Program-made: the position numbers and the translations under genes
Origin: an uncultured Eubacteriales bacterium
Lineage (GTDB): Bacteria > Bacillota > Clostridia > Oscillospirales > Oscillospiraceae
Length of the DNA stretch: 6,259 nucleotides
Direction of reading: 5' to 3'
Assembly: GCA_900550705.1 (NCBI GenBank)
Contig: URTG01000102.1
Location: forward strand, 1 to 6,259
Part shown: in pieces, positions 1-5,478 of the stretch
Layout of the letters: every line of letters begins with the position of its first letter
Numbering within the stretch: the first letter of the stretch is position 1
Notes under the pieces: model-generated
The model's input: only the letters and a program-made list of their open reading frames with translations
The model's database searches: none
What the model was told of the DNA's origin: nothing

Positions 1-12
1 AACGGATGATAC

Positions 13-37
13 TATCAAGAGAGGGTTCTGCTTGATA
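13..37. repeat. Imperfect hairpin just downstream of fhs
   Basis: TATCAAG (13-19) pairs perfectly with CTTGATA (31-37). AGA (20-22) pairs with TCT (27-29), G30 is bulged, and the loop is GGGT. Read in the fhs sense (minus strand) it is a 10-bp stem with a single bulged C after AAG, beginning 9 bases past the fhs stop codon. No U-run follows, so it is a poor match to an intrinsic terminator, although it could protect the 3' end of the fhs mRNA. The same architecture, including the bulged C, recurs in opposite orientation at 1859-1888. Confidence 0.55.
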
Positions 38-45
38 AGGCCGGA

Positions 46-1713
46 TTAGAACAGGCCGGTGATCTTGCCGTTGGCGTCGATGTCGATGCGCTCGGAAGCG
101 GGGACCTTGGGCAGGCCGGGCATGGTCATGATGTTGCCGGTCTTAGCAACCAGGAAGCCGGCGCCGGCGTTGACCTTGATCTCGCGGACGGTGATCTTGA
201 AGCCGCGGGGAGCGCCCAGCTTGGTCTGGTCGTCAGAGAAGGAGAACTGAGTCTTAGCCATGCAGATGGGCAGCTTGTCGAAGCCCAGCTCAGCCAGCTG
301 CTTGGCCTGCTTCTTGGCGTCGCCGGCCAGAACCACGCCGTCAGCACGGTAGACCTTGGTGGCGATCTTGTTCAGCTTCTCCTCGATGGAGTCCTCCAGG
401 TCATAGACGAACTGGAAGTGGTCGTTGGTGGTGTCCTCCGCCAGACGGATGACCTCCTCGGCCAGAGCCTTGCCGCCCTCGCCGCCCTTGGCCCAGACCT
501 CGGACAGACGGACGTTGACGCCCTGCTCCTTGCACTTCGCCTCGACCAGGTCCAGCTCGGCCTTGGTGTCGGTGGGGAAGGCGTTGATGGCGACCACGCA
601 GGGCAGACCATACACGTTCTTCACGTTGTCAACGTGCTGCAGCAGGTTGGGCAGGCCCTTCTCCAGAGCCTCCAGGTTCTCGCCGTTCAGCTCGGTCTTG
701 GGCACACCGCCGTGATACTTCAGAGCGCGGACGGTAGCGACGATGACAACGGCGTCGGGATGGAAGCCGCCGGCACGGCACTTGATGTCCAGGAACTTCT
801 CAGCGCCCAGGTCGGCAGCGAAGCCAGCCTCGGTGACGGTGTAATCGGCCAGCTTCATAGCGGTCTCGGTGGCCTGGATGGAGTTACAGCCGTGGGCAAT
901 GTTGGCGAAGGGGCCGCCGTGGATGAAAGCGGGGGTGTGCTCCAGAGTCTGGACCATGTTGGGCTTGATGGCGTCCTTCAGGACGGCAGCCATAGCACCC
1001 TCGGCCTTCAGGTCGTGAGCGGTGATGGGCTGGCCGGAACGGCTGTAAGCCACGACCATCTTGGCCAGACGGGCCTTCATGTCGGCCAGGTCGGTGGCCA
1101 GGCACAGAACGGCCATGATCTCGGAAGCCACGACGATGTCGAAGCCGTCCTCACGGGGCACGCCGGAGGCCTTGCCGCCCAGGCCGCACACGATGTGACG
1201 CAGCTGACGGTCGTTCATGTCAACAACGCGCTTCCAGGGGATGTTGCGGACGTCGATGTCCAGAGCGTTGCCCTGCTGGATGTGGTTGTCGATCAGAGCG
1301 GACATCAGGTTGTTGGCGATGCCGATGGCGTTGAAGTCGCCGGTGAAGTGCAGGTTGATGTCCTCCATGGGGACGACCTGAGCGTAGCCGCCGCCGGCAG
1401 CGCCGCCCTTAACACCGAACACGGGACCCAGGGAGGGCTCGCGCAGGCAGACGATGGTCTTCTTGCCCAGCTGGTTCAGAGCGTCGGCCAGACCCACGGA
1501 GGTGGTGGTCTTACCCTCGCCGGCGGGGGTGGGGCTGATAGCAGTCACCAGCACCAGCTTGGACTTGCGGGGCAGGTCCTTCAGAGCGTGGATGTCGACC
1601 TTGGCCTTGTAGTGACCATAGTTCTCCAGCTGCTCGGGCTTGATGCCCACCTTGGCGGCGACTTCCTCAATGGGAAGCATCTTGGACGCCTGTGCGATTT
1701 CAATGTCGGTCAT
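46..1713 (-). CDS. fhs: Formate--tetrahydrofolate ligase (10-formyl-THF synthetase)
   Basis: This cytosolic enzyme makes 10-formyl-THF from formate, THF and ATP. It feeds purine synthesis, initiator Met-tRNA formylation and, in acetogens, the methyl branch of the Wood-Ljungdahl pathway. The 555-residue product has the normal family length. It carries the ATP-binding P-loop TPAGEGKT (residues 62-69) and the following family block REPSLGPVFGVKGGAAGGGYAQ. The ATG at 1713 is preceded by a strong AAAGGAGG (minus strand, 1723-1730) with 9-base spacing. The stop is TAA. Codon use differs from the neighbours: Arg is mostly CGT/CGC and GGG and CCC are sparse, as expected for a highly expressed gene. 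It is transcribed from its own promoter (1792-1820) downstream of the Spo0A-like gene. No other one-carbon gene (folD, fchA, metF) is in view, so an acetogenic role cannot be claimed. Confidence 0.98.
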   Translation of the reverse strand: MTDIEIAQASKMLPIEEVAAKVGIKPEQLENYGHYKAKVDIHALKDLPRKSKLVLVTAISPTPAGEGKTTTSVGLADALNQLGKKTIVCLREPSLGPVFGVKGGAAGGGYAQVVPMEDINLHFTGDFNAIGIANNLMSALIDNHIQQGNALDIDVRNIPWKRVVDMNDRQLRHIVCGLGGKASGVPREDGFDIVVASEIMAVLCLATDLADMKARLAKMVVAYSRSGQPITAHDLKAEGAMAAVLKDAIKPNMVQTLEHTPAFIHGGPFANIAHGCNSIQATETAMKLADYTVTEAGFAADLGAEKFLDIKCRAGGFHPDAVVIVATVRALKYHGGVPKTELNGENLEALEKGLPNLLQHVDNVKNVYGLPCVVAINAFPTDTKAELDLVEAKCKEQGVNVRLSEVWAKGGEGGKALAEEVIRLAEDTTNDHFQFVYDLEDSIEEKLNKIATKVYRADGVVLAGDAKKQAKQLAELGFDKLPICMAKTQFSFSDDQTKLGAPRGFKITVREIKVNAGAGFLVAKTGNIMTMPGLPKVPASERIDIDANGKITGLF

Positions 1714-1761
1714 TTGAAACAGCCTCCTTTAATAATATGTACTTTCGTTGTTGGCACGGTT

Positions 1762-1782
1762 GTCAGGGATATGTTTCCTAAC
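1762..1782 (-). promoter_or_regulatory. Possible 5'-end stem-loop in the fhs leader
   Basis: On the minus strand GTTAGG (1782-1777) can pair with CCTGAC (1767-1762), giving six pairs with one G-U and a 9-base loop. If transcription starts about seven bases after the -10 box (near 1785), the hairpin sits within a few bases of the mRNA 5' end. Such hairpins can stabilise abundant mRNAs in Firmicutes. The leader of about 70 bases did not match the THF or ZTP riboswitch cores that I know. The assignment is inference from base pairing only. Confidence 0.3.
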
Positions 1783-1791
1783 GATAGTGCT

Positions 1792-1820
1792 ATTGTACCG
1801 CAAAAAAGGATTTTCGTCCA
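1792..1820 (-). promoter_or_regulatory. Sigma-A-type promoter of fhs
   Basis: The minus strand carries -35 TGGACG (1820-1815), a 17-base spacer and -10 TACAAT (1797-1792). Matches to consensus are 4/6 and 5/6. Immediately upstream (about 1822-1842) the minus strand has two A-tracts, resembling an UP element that would bind the RNA polymerase alpha C-terminal domain. The predicted start near 1785 leaves a leader of about 70 bases before the fhs ATG. A strong promoter agrees with the high-expression codon use of fhs. Confidence 0.7.
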
Positions 1821-1858
1821 GCTTTTTTGTTACTTTTTTTTTCGTCGCTGGCACTTTC

Positions 1859-1888
1859 CATTAAGCAGAAGGCTTTTTTCTCTTAATG
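1859..1888. repeat. Bulged-C hairpin between the Spo0A-like gene and fhs
   Basis: CATTAAG (1859-1865) pairs with CTTAATG (1882-1888) and AGAA (1867-1870) pairs with TTCT (1878-1881). C1866 is bulged and the loop is seven bases. Compared with the hairpin at 13-37, read on the opposite strand, the outer stem differs at two positions and both differences are compensated in the other arm. The bulged C is in the same place. The pair therefore looks like two members of one structured element family that bracket fhs and its promoter. Function is unknown; termination of the Spo0A-like transcript is possible. Confidence 0.5.
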
Positions 1889-1891
1889 AAA

Positions 1892-1949
1892 AAATTCCCA
1901 GCTTGTCGAAAAAGTGGCTTCGCCGCTTTTTTGACAGCCTGAAATTCCC
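1892..1949. repeat. Palindromic insertion-like element with 8-base direct repeats
   Basis: A long palindrome occupies 1903-1937: a 15-bp core stem (1904-1918 with 1922-1936, two G-U pairs on the plus strand) around a TTC loop, extended outward by a few more pairs. It is flanked on both sides by the direct repeat AAATTCCC (1892-1899 and 1942-1949), which looks like a target-site duplication around an element of about 42 bases. This suggests a REP/MITE-type mobile palindrome. On the minus strand the left flank also gives a T6 run (1894-1889) about six bases after the stem. The element could therefore double as the terminator of the Spo0A-like gene. From 1950 to 2032 I see nothing else. Confidence 0.6.
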
Positions 1950-2032
1950 TCCCGTCTGTGGGCGGCGGGCCACCGGGGAAGAACGAGGAAAATCGCCGGA
2001 AGCAGGCACGTTGTGTAAAGGGAGGACCGCCC

Positions 2033-2776
2033 CTATGCCAGCCCCCGATCCAGGCGGATGTGGTCGGCAATGACGGCGATAAACTCTGAGTTGGTGGGCC
2101 GCTCGTCCTCCGCCAGGTGACTGAAGTAGCGGCGCAGGATGTCGTGCCGGCCCCGGGTCCAGATAATCTCCACCGCGTGGCGGATGGCCCGCTCCACGCG
2201 GGTGGGGGTGGTCCGGGCGCGGCGGGCGATGTCCGGATAGATCACCTTGGTCACGCCGCTGAGGACCTCGATGTCCTGCACGGCCATCAGGATGGCCTCC
2301 CGGACGTATTGATACCCCCGGACGTGGACCGGGAGGCTGAGCTCCCGGAGAATGGCGCTGATCTGCACGGTGAGGACCCGCTGATACTCCAGCTGCTCCT
2401 GGGTGCGCTCGATGAGCTGGCGGGTGCGGCTGCACACCACGGCACAGTCCACCGGACGGAGCATAAAGTAGTCGGCCCCGCTGGCGGCGGCAATGTCTGC
2501 CATCACGTCGCCGGTGCAGGTGGAGACCACAATGGTGCGGGGCGGGTCCGGGTATTCGCGCAGCTGCTCCAACGCCGCGATCCCGTCCAGATCGGCCAGG
2601 ACCAGATCCAGCAGCACCGCGTCCGGCTTCAGCTGCTGGGTCAGGCGGACCAGCTCCGCGCCGCTGTCGGTCTGGGCCAACAGCTCAAAATCATCCTGCT
2701 GTGCAAACAGGTCGGCCAGATCCTGGAGCTTGGCGGAGTCGGCGTCGGCAATAAGAATTCGTTTCAGGTGGTCCAT
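2033..2776 (-). CDS. spo0A: Spo0A-family response regulator with an atypical receiver
   Basis: This is a DNA-binding response regulator of the sporulation master-regulator family, 247 residues against 267 in Bacillus subtilis. The receiver (about 6-122) keeps D11, the phospho-acceptor D57 (LLDLVLADLDG) and S85/T86. The second acidic residue next to D11 is Ala12, although Asp13 follows. The invariant Lys is Arg107 (MLRPVD where FILKPFD is usual), and Pro after the acceptor loop is lost (LADLDG for MPHLDG). A short linker leads to the Spo0A C domain (about 134-247), where VERAIRHAVEIIWTRG and PTNSEFIAVIAD are close to canonical, so 0A-box binding should be retained. The start at 2776 is chosen because AGGAG (2791-2787) lies 10 bases upstream and the receiver begins there; in-frame ATGs at 2803 and 2935 only add non-conserved residues. 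The usual spoIVB neighbour is missing, so this may be a paralogue of a canonical Spo0A encoded elsewhere. Confidence 0.9.
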   Translation of the reverse strand: MDHLKRILIADADSAKLQDLADLFAQQDDFELLAQTDSGAELVRLTQQLKPDAVLLDLVLADLDGIAALEQLREYPDPPRTIVVSTCTGDVMADIAAASGADYFMLRPVDCAVVCSRTRQLIERTQEQLEYQRVLTVQISAILRELSLPVHVRGYQYVREAILMAVQDIEVLSGVTKVIYPDIARRARTTPTRVERAIRHAVEIIWTRGRHDILRRYFSHLAEDERPTNSEFIAVIADHIRLDRGLA

Positions 2777-2797
2777 AATGTACAGGCTCCTCTCTGT

Positions 2798-2824
2798 CCC
2801 CATGGTGCCGCAGGCAAGCTGGGG
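2798..2824 (-). promoter_or_regulatory. Possible stem-loop in the Spo0A-like mRNA leader
   Basis: On the minus strand CCCCA (2824-2820) pairs with TGGGG (2802-2798). Inside it TGCC pairs with GGCA around a TGC loop, with a symmetrical three-base internal loop between the two stems. It ends about seven bases upstream of the AGGAG ribosome binding site. It could influence translation start, but it is modest and may be fortuitous. Confidence 0.25.
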
Positions 2825-2906
2825 GTGTCTGTGTGGAGTGCGATGATGCAGAAGGTGGGACAATACAGGATACAAAATAAGTATATTTTTTAATTGGATT
2901 AAATAA

Positions 2907-2935
2907 AATATACCATATATATCCGGCGATTGCAA
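2907..2935 (-). promoter_or_regulatory. Sigma-A-type promoter of the Spo0A-like gene
   Basis: The minus strand reads -35 TTGCAA (2935-2930), a 17-base spacer, then -10 TATATT (2912-2907) preceded by an extended TGG. Matches to consensus are 4/6 and 5/6 plus the TGn motif. The surrounding DNA is strongly AT-rich in an otherwise GC-rich window. Transcription would start near 2900, giving a leader of about 124 bases. A second TATACT lies downstream at about 2884 but lacks a credible -35. Confidence 0.7.
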
Positions 2936-2964
2936 CTAAGAACTGCTGATTTTCTTAAAAACTG

Positions 2965-2971
2965 TTCGACA
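2965..2971 (-). promoter_or_regulatory. Candidate 0A box upstream of the Spo0A-like promoter
   Basis: TGTCGAA on the minus strand matches the core Spo0A binding site described in Bacillus and Clostridium. It is centred about 68 bases upstream of the predicted start of the Spo0A-like gene, so autoregulation or cross-regulation by another Spo0A is plausible. The same heptamer also occurs inside fhs coding sequence (about 274 and 1134) and at 1904-1910, so the match alone is weak evidence. Confidence 0.4.
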
Positions 2972-2976
2972 GAATA

Positions 2977-3120
2977 CGACAGGAACCGGCACCCGTCGCT
3001 CCCTTCCGGCAAAAGCCGTCCTGCGGCGCCAGAAAACAACGGGGGGAAGGAGGCGGGGGCGGCAGACCCGCTGCAAAACAGGGCGGGAGCGCCGGGATCG
3101 TCCTGCGGTCCAAAATTTCC
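2977..3120. other. GC-rich non-coding stretch of the divergent intergenic region
   Basis: Together with the promoters listed separately, this fills the 468-base gap between the divergent Spo0A-like gene and rbfA. It contains a small hairpin (CGGC 3007-3010 with GCCG 3015-3018, AAAA loop) and purine-rich G-tracts around 3041-3057. I found no convincing gene, tRNA or known riboswitch here. Reading frames across it lack a ribosome binding site and any recognisable protein. Confidence 0.5.
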
Positions 3121-3122
3121 CC

Positions 3123-3151
3123 TTTTCTTCTCCGTGGGATTCTAGTATAAT
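3123..3151 (+). promoter_or_regulatory. Probable promoter of the rbfA-nrnA-truB-ribF operon
   Basis: A perfect -10 hexamer TATAAT lies at 3146-3151 in an AT-rich patch. At 17-base spacing the -35 position is TTTTCT (3123-3128), only 3/6, so activity may be modest or need an activator. The predicted start near 3158 gives a leader of about 87 bases that includes three tandem GACCG units (3162-3176). This is the only promoter-like sequence seen before the operon. Confidence 0.5.
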
Positions 3152-3210
3152 AAAAGGGAATGACCGGACCGGACCGATACCGGAGCGTCCGTCTGCAACG
3201 AGAATGATAC

Positions 3211-3227
3211 CCGCCGGCCCCCGGCGG
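3211..3227 (+). promoter_or_regulatory. GC hairpin abutting the rbfA ribosome binding region
   Basis: CCGCCGG (3211-3217) and CCGGCGG (3221-3227) form a perfect 7-bp GC stem with a CCC loop. Its 3' arm includes the first two G of a GGAGG (3226-3230). A second GGAG at 3234-3237, seven bases before the rbfA ATG, remains free and is the better-spaced Shine-Dalgarno. The hairpin could tune rbfA translation or ribosome loading. Confidence 0.4.
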
Positions 3228-3244
3228 AGGAATGGAGCGATACC

Positions 3245-3631
3245 ATGGCAAGCAATCGAATCGGCCGCATCAACGAGGAAATTCAGCGGGAGCTGGCCGC
3301 GCTGATCCCCAACGTGAAGGACCCCCGGGTGACGGGGATGATCTCCGTCACGGCGGTGGACACCACCCCGGACCTGCGCTACGCCAAGGTCTACGTCAGT
3401 CTGCTGGACAAGAGCGACTGCACCCAGGTGCTGAAGGGGCTGAAGTCCGCCTCCGGCTGGCTGCGGCGGGAGCTGGGGCACGCCCTGTCTCTGCGCTACA
3501 CCCCGGAGCTCACCTTTGTGGAGGACGACTCCATCGACCAGGGTGCCCACATCCTGTCCCTGCTGCGGGACCCCAGCGTGGTCAAGCCCGCCAACCCCGC
3601 CAACGAGCATATCCATCTGGATGAGGAGTGA
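3245..3631 (+). CDS. rbfA: Ribosome-binding factor A
   Basis: RbfA is a small type-II KH-fold protein that binds the pre-30S subunit near helix 1 of 16S rRNA and assists late maturation, notably in the cold. The 128-residue product has normal length. It shows the family pattern throughout: N-terminal RIGRINEEIQRELAALI, then KDPRVTGMISVTAVDTTPDLRYAKVYVS, and RYTPELTFVEDDSID near residues 85-99. The ATG at 3245 has GGAG seven bases upstream. An overlapping ATG at 3232 is in another frame and is ignored. rbfA is the first gene of the operon here. In many Firmicutes it directly follows infB, which is absent, so the cluster has been split. Confidence 0.97.
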   Translation: MASNRIGRINEEIQRELAALIPNVKDPRVTGMISVTAVDTTPDLRYAKVYVSLLDKSDCTQVLKGLKSASGWLRRELGHALSLRYTPELTFVEDDSIDQGAHILSLLRDPSVVKPANPANEHIHLDEE

Positions 3632-3637
3632 GGGCCG

Positions 3638-4591
3638 ATGAATATTCAGGAGACCGTCGGCTTTCTGCTGGCCCATGACGACTATCTGATTCTCACCCAC
3701 GTCCGTCCGGACGGGGACACGGTGGGCTGCGCCGCCGCCCTGTGCCGGGGGCTGCGCCAGGCGGGCAAGCAAGCCTTTGTCCTGTCCAACCCGGAGGCCA
3801 CCTCTCTGTTCACCCCCTATTGGGAGGGGCTGCTGGCGGAGGAGGGCTACCGGCCCGGCACCGTGGTGTCGGTAGACATCGCCGCCCGGGGGCTGTTTCC
3901 GGAGAACGCCAGGCCCTATCTGGAGCGGGTGGAGCTGGCCATCGACCACCACCCCTCCCAGGAGTTTTTCGCCAAGGAGACCTGTCTGGATGCCGGACGG
4001 GCGGCCTGCGGCGAGCTGCTGTATGAGATTTTGAAGGAGATGGGTCCGGTGACGGCGGAGATAGCCGCGCCCCTCTATGTGGCCGTGTCCACCGACTGCG
4101 GCTGCTTTGCCTACGGCAACACCACCGGAGACACCCATCGGGTGGCCGCCGCCCTCATCGACACCGGCATCCCTCTGGCCCAGCTGAACAAGCGGCACTT
4201 CCGCACCAAGAGCCTGGTGCGGATGCGGCTGGAGAGCGCCATCATCGAGGGGATGCACCTCTATGACGACGGGGCCATCGCCGTGGCCTCCATCCCCCTG
4301 GCCCTGCTGACCCGCCTGGGCGCAGTGGAGCGGGACGTGGAGGACATCGCCGCCCTGCTGGGCCAGCTGGAGGGGGTGGATACCTCGGTGACCATCCGGG
4401 AGCTGAAGCCGGGCAAGTGCAAGCTGTCTCTGCGGACCGACCCCGCCCAGCTGAACGCCACCCACGTCTGCGCCCAGCTGGGAGGAGGCGGCCACGCCGC
4501 CGCCTCCGGTGCCACGGTGGACGGCACGGTGGAGGAGGCGGAGAACGCCATCCTGGCCGCCATTCGCAGGGTCCAGGCGGGCCAGGTCTGA
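3638..4591 (+). CDS. nrnA: DHH-family phosphoesterase (NrnA-type nanoRNase/pAp phosphatase)
   Basis: This is a 317-residue protein of the DHH/DHHA1 family. Members degrade 2-5-mer nanoRNA and many dephosphorylate pAp, replacing Orn in Firmicutes. Visible metal-binding motifs are H21-x3-D25-G-D27 (HVRPDGD), D80 (SVDIA), the D103-H104-H105 triad, and D153 in VSTDCGCF. The C-terminal DHHA1 substrate motif is GGGGH (282-286). The ATG lies 6 bases after the rbfA stop, with a GGAG in the last rbfA codons serving as ribosome binding site, which suggests translational coupling. The rbfA-nrnA-truB order is common in Firmicutes and supports the assignment. Specificity (nanoRNA, pAp or cyclic dinucleotide products) cannot be read from the sequence. 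Confidence 0.92.
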   Translation: MNIQETVGFLLAHDDYLILTHVRPDGDTVGCAAALCRGLRQAGKQAFVLSNPEATSLFTPYWEGLLAEEGYRPGTVVSVDIAARGLFPENARPYLERVELAIDHHPSQEFFAKETCLDAGRAACGELLYEILKEMGPVTAEIAAPLYVAVSTDCGCFAYGNTTGDTHRVAAALIDTGIPLAQLNKRHFRTKSLVRMRLESAIIEGMHLYDDGAIAVASIPLALLTRLGAVERDVEDIAALLGQLEGVDTSVTIRELKPGKCKLSLRTDPAQLNATHVCAQLGGGGHAAASGATVDGTVEEAENAILAAIRRVQAGQV

Positions 4592-4603
4592 CCGGGGTGT
4601 GCT

Positions 4604-5473
4604 ATGGCAAACGGAATTTTAGTCATTGACAAGCCCGCCGGCTGGACGTCTATGGACGTGTGCGCCAAGCTGCGGGGCATCTTTCACGAAAAACGGGTGG
4701 GCCACGCCGGTACCCTGGACCCCATGGCCACCGGGGTGCTCCCCGTGTTCCTGGGCCGGGCCACCCGGGCGGTGACCTTCGCCAGCGAGGGGGAGAAGGA
4801 GTATGTGGCCGGTCTTCAGCTGGGCCTGGTCACCAACACCCAGGACACCTCCGGCGAGGTGCTGGAGCGGCACGGCGGTTCCGTCACCCCGGAGGCGCTG
4901 GAGGCGGTGCTGCCCCGGTTCCGGGGGGACATCCGGCAGGTCCCGCCCATGTACTCCGCCATTAAAATCAACGGCAAAAAGCTCTACGAGCTGGCCCGCA
5001 AGGGCCGGGAGGTGGAGCGCCAGCCCCGGGCCATCACCATCCACAGCCTGACGGTGGAGGACCACCCCCAGCCGGACCAATTTCTCCTCCGGGTGCGGTG
5101 CTCCAAGGGCACCTATGTCCGCACCCTGTGCCACGACATCGGCCAGGCCCTGGGCTGCGGCGGCTGCATGAGCAGCCTGCGGCGCACCGCGGCCGCCGGA
5201 TTCACCCTGGACGACGCCGTGACCCTGGACCGGGTGCAGCAGGAGGGCGAGGCCCTGCTGGCCCCGCTGGACTCCCTGTTCCGCCAGCACCCGGCCTACC
5301 GCATCCGGCACCCCCGGGTGGACGCCCTGTGCCGCAACGGCAACCCCTTCACCGTCCGCCAGCCCCTGCCGGAGGGCCTCTACCGTGTCTATGGCCTGGA
5401 GGGCGAGTTTCTCTGCCTCAGCCGCCTGGAGGGCGGCGTAATGACCTCCCTTAAAAACTTTTTCGGAGCGTGA
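4604..5473 (+). CDS. truB: tRNA pseudouridine-55 synthase
   Basis: TruB isomerises U55 to pseudouridine in the T-loop of elongator tRNAs. The protein has 289 residues, slightly shorter than the Escherichia coli (314) and B. subtilis (309) enzymes. The catalytic motif GHAGTLDPMATGVL places the nucleophile at D39. KEY at 65-67 supplies the conserved active-site Tyr67. YSAIKINGKKLYELARKGREVER (from 117) and the GTYVRTLCHDIG block follow in family order. The C-terminal part (from about 220) is short and PUA-like. The ATG lies 12 bases after nrnA; its ribosome binding site (CGGGGTG) is weak, which fits coupling to nrnA translation. No key residue is missing. Confidence 0.97.
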   Translation: MANGILVIDKPAGWTSMDVCAKLRGIFHEKRVGHAGTLDPMATGVLPVFLGRATRAVTFASEGEKEYVAGLQLGLVTNTQDTSGEVLERHGGSVTPEALEAVLPRFRGDIRQVPPMYSAIKINGKKLYELARKGREVERQPRAITIHSLTVEDHPQPDQFLLRVRCSKGTYVRTLCHDIGQALGCGGCMSSLRRTAAAGFTLDDAVTLDRVQQEGEALLAPLDSLFRQHPAYRIRHPRVDALCRNGNPFTVRQPLPEGLYRVYGLEGEFLCLSRLEGGVMTSLKNFFGA

Positions 5474-5478
5474 GTCCC

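Noticed and set aside
13..37. Intrinsic terminator for fhs
   Set aside because: The hairpin is clear but there is no U-tract after it within the window, so I list it as a repeat and not as a terminator.
1714..1785. Possible THF or ZTP riboswitch in the fhs leader
   Set aside because: fhs genes can carry such elements, but the leader is only about 70 bases and none of the conserved core motifs known to me is visible.
418..2073. Long plus-strand reading frame of about 551 codons antisense to fhs
   Set aside because: It is a shadow of the biased codon use of fhs: low-complexity V/G/D/Q-rich translation, no ribosome binding site, and it runs across the fhs promoter and the palindrome.
2777..2935. 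N-terminal extension of the Spo0A-like protein to ATG 2935 or 2803
   Set aside because: The extension has no family similarity and covers the predicted promoter and leader. ATG 2776 has AGGAG at 10-base spacing and begins right at the receiver.
3232..3624. Overlapping plus-strand frame starting at ATG 3232
   Set aside because: Out of frame with rbfA, Pro/Arg/Gly/Ala-rich translation without similarity, and the GGAGG is one base from that ATG.
2936..4495. Minus-strand reading frame of about 519 codons across rbfA and nrnA
   Set aside because: Antisense to two clearly conserved genes, with low-complexity G/Q/H/V-rich composition; explained by high GC.
5470..5478. GTG start for ribF overlapping the truB stop
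   Set aside because: It is in frame, but the GGAG would be one base from the start codon; TTG 5479 has proper spacing and begins nearer the conserved sequence.
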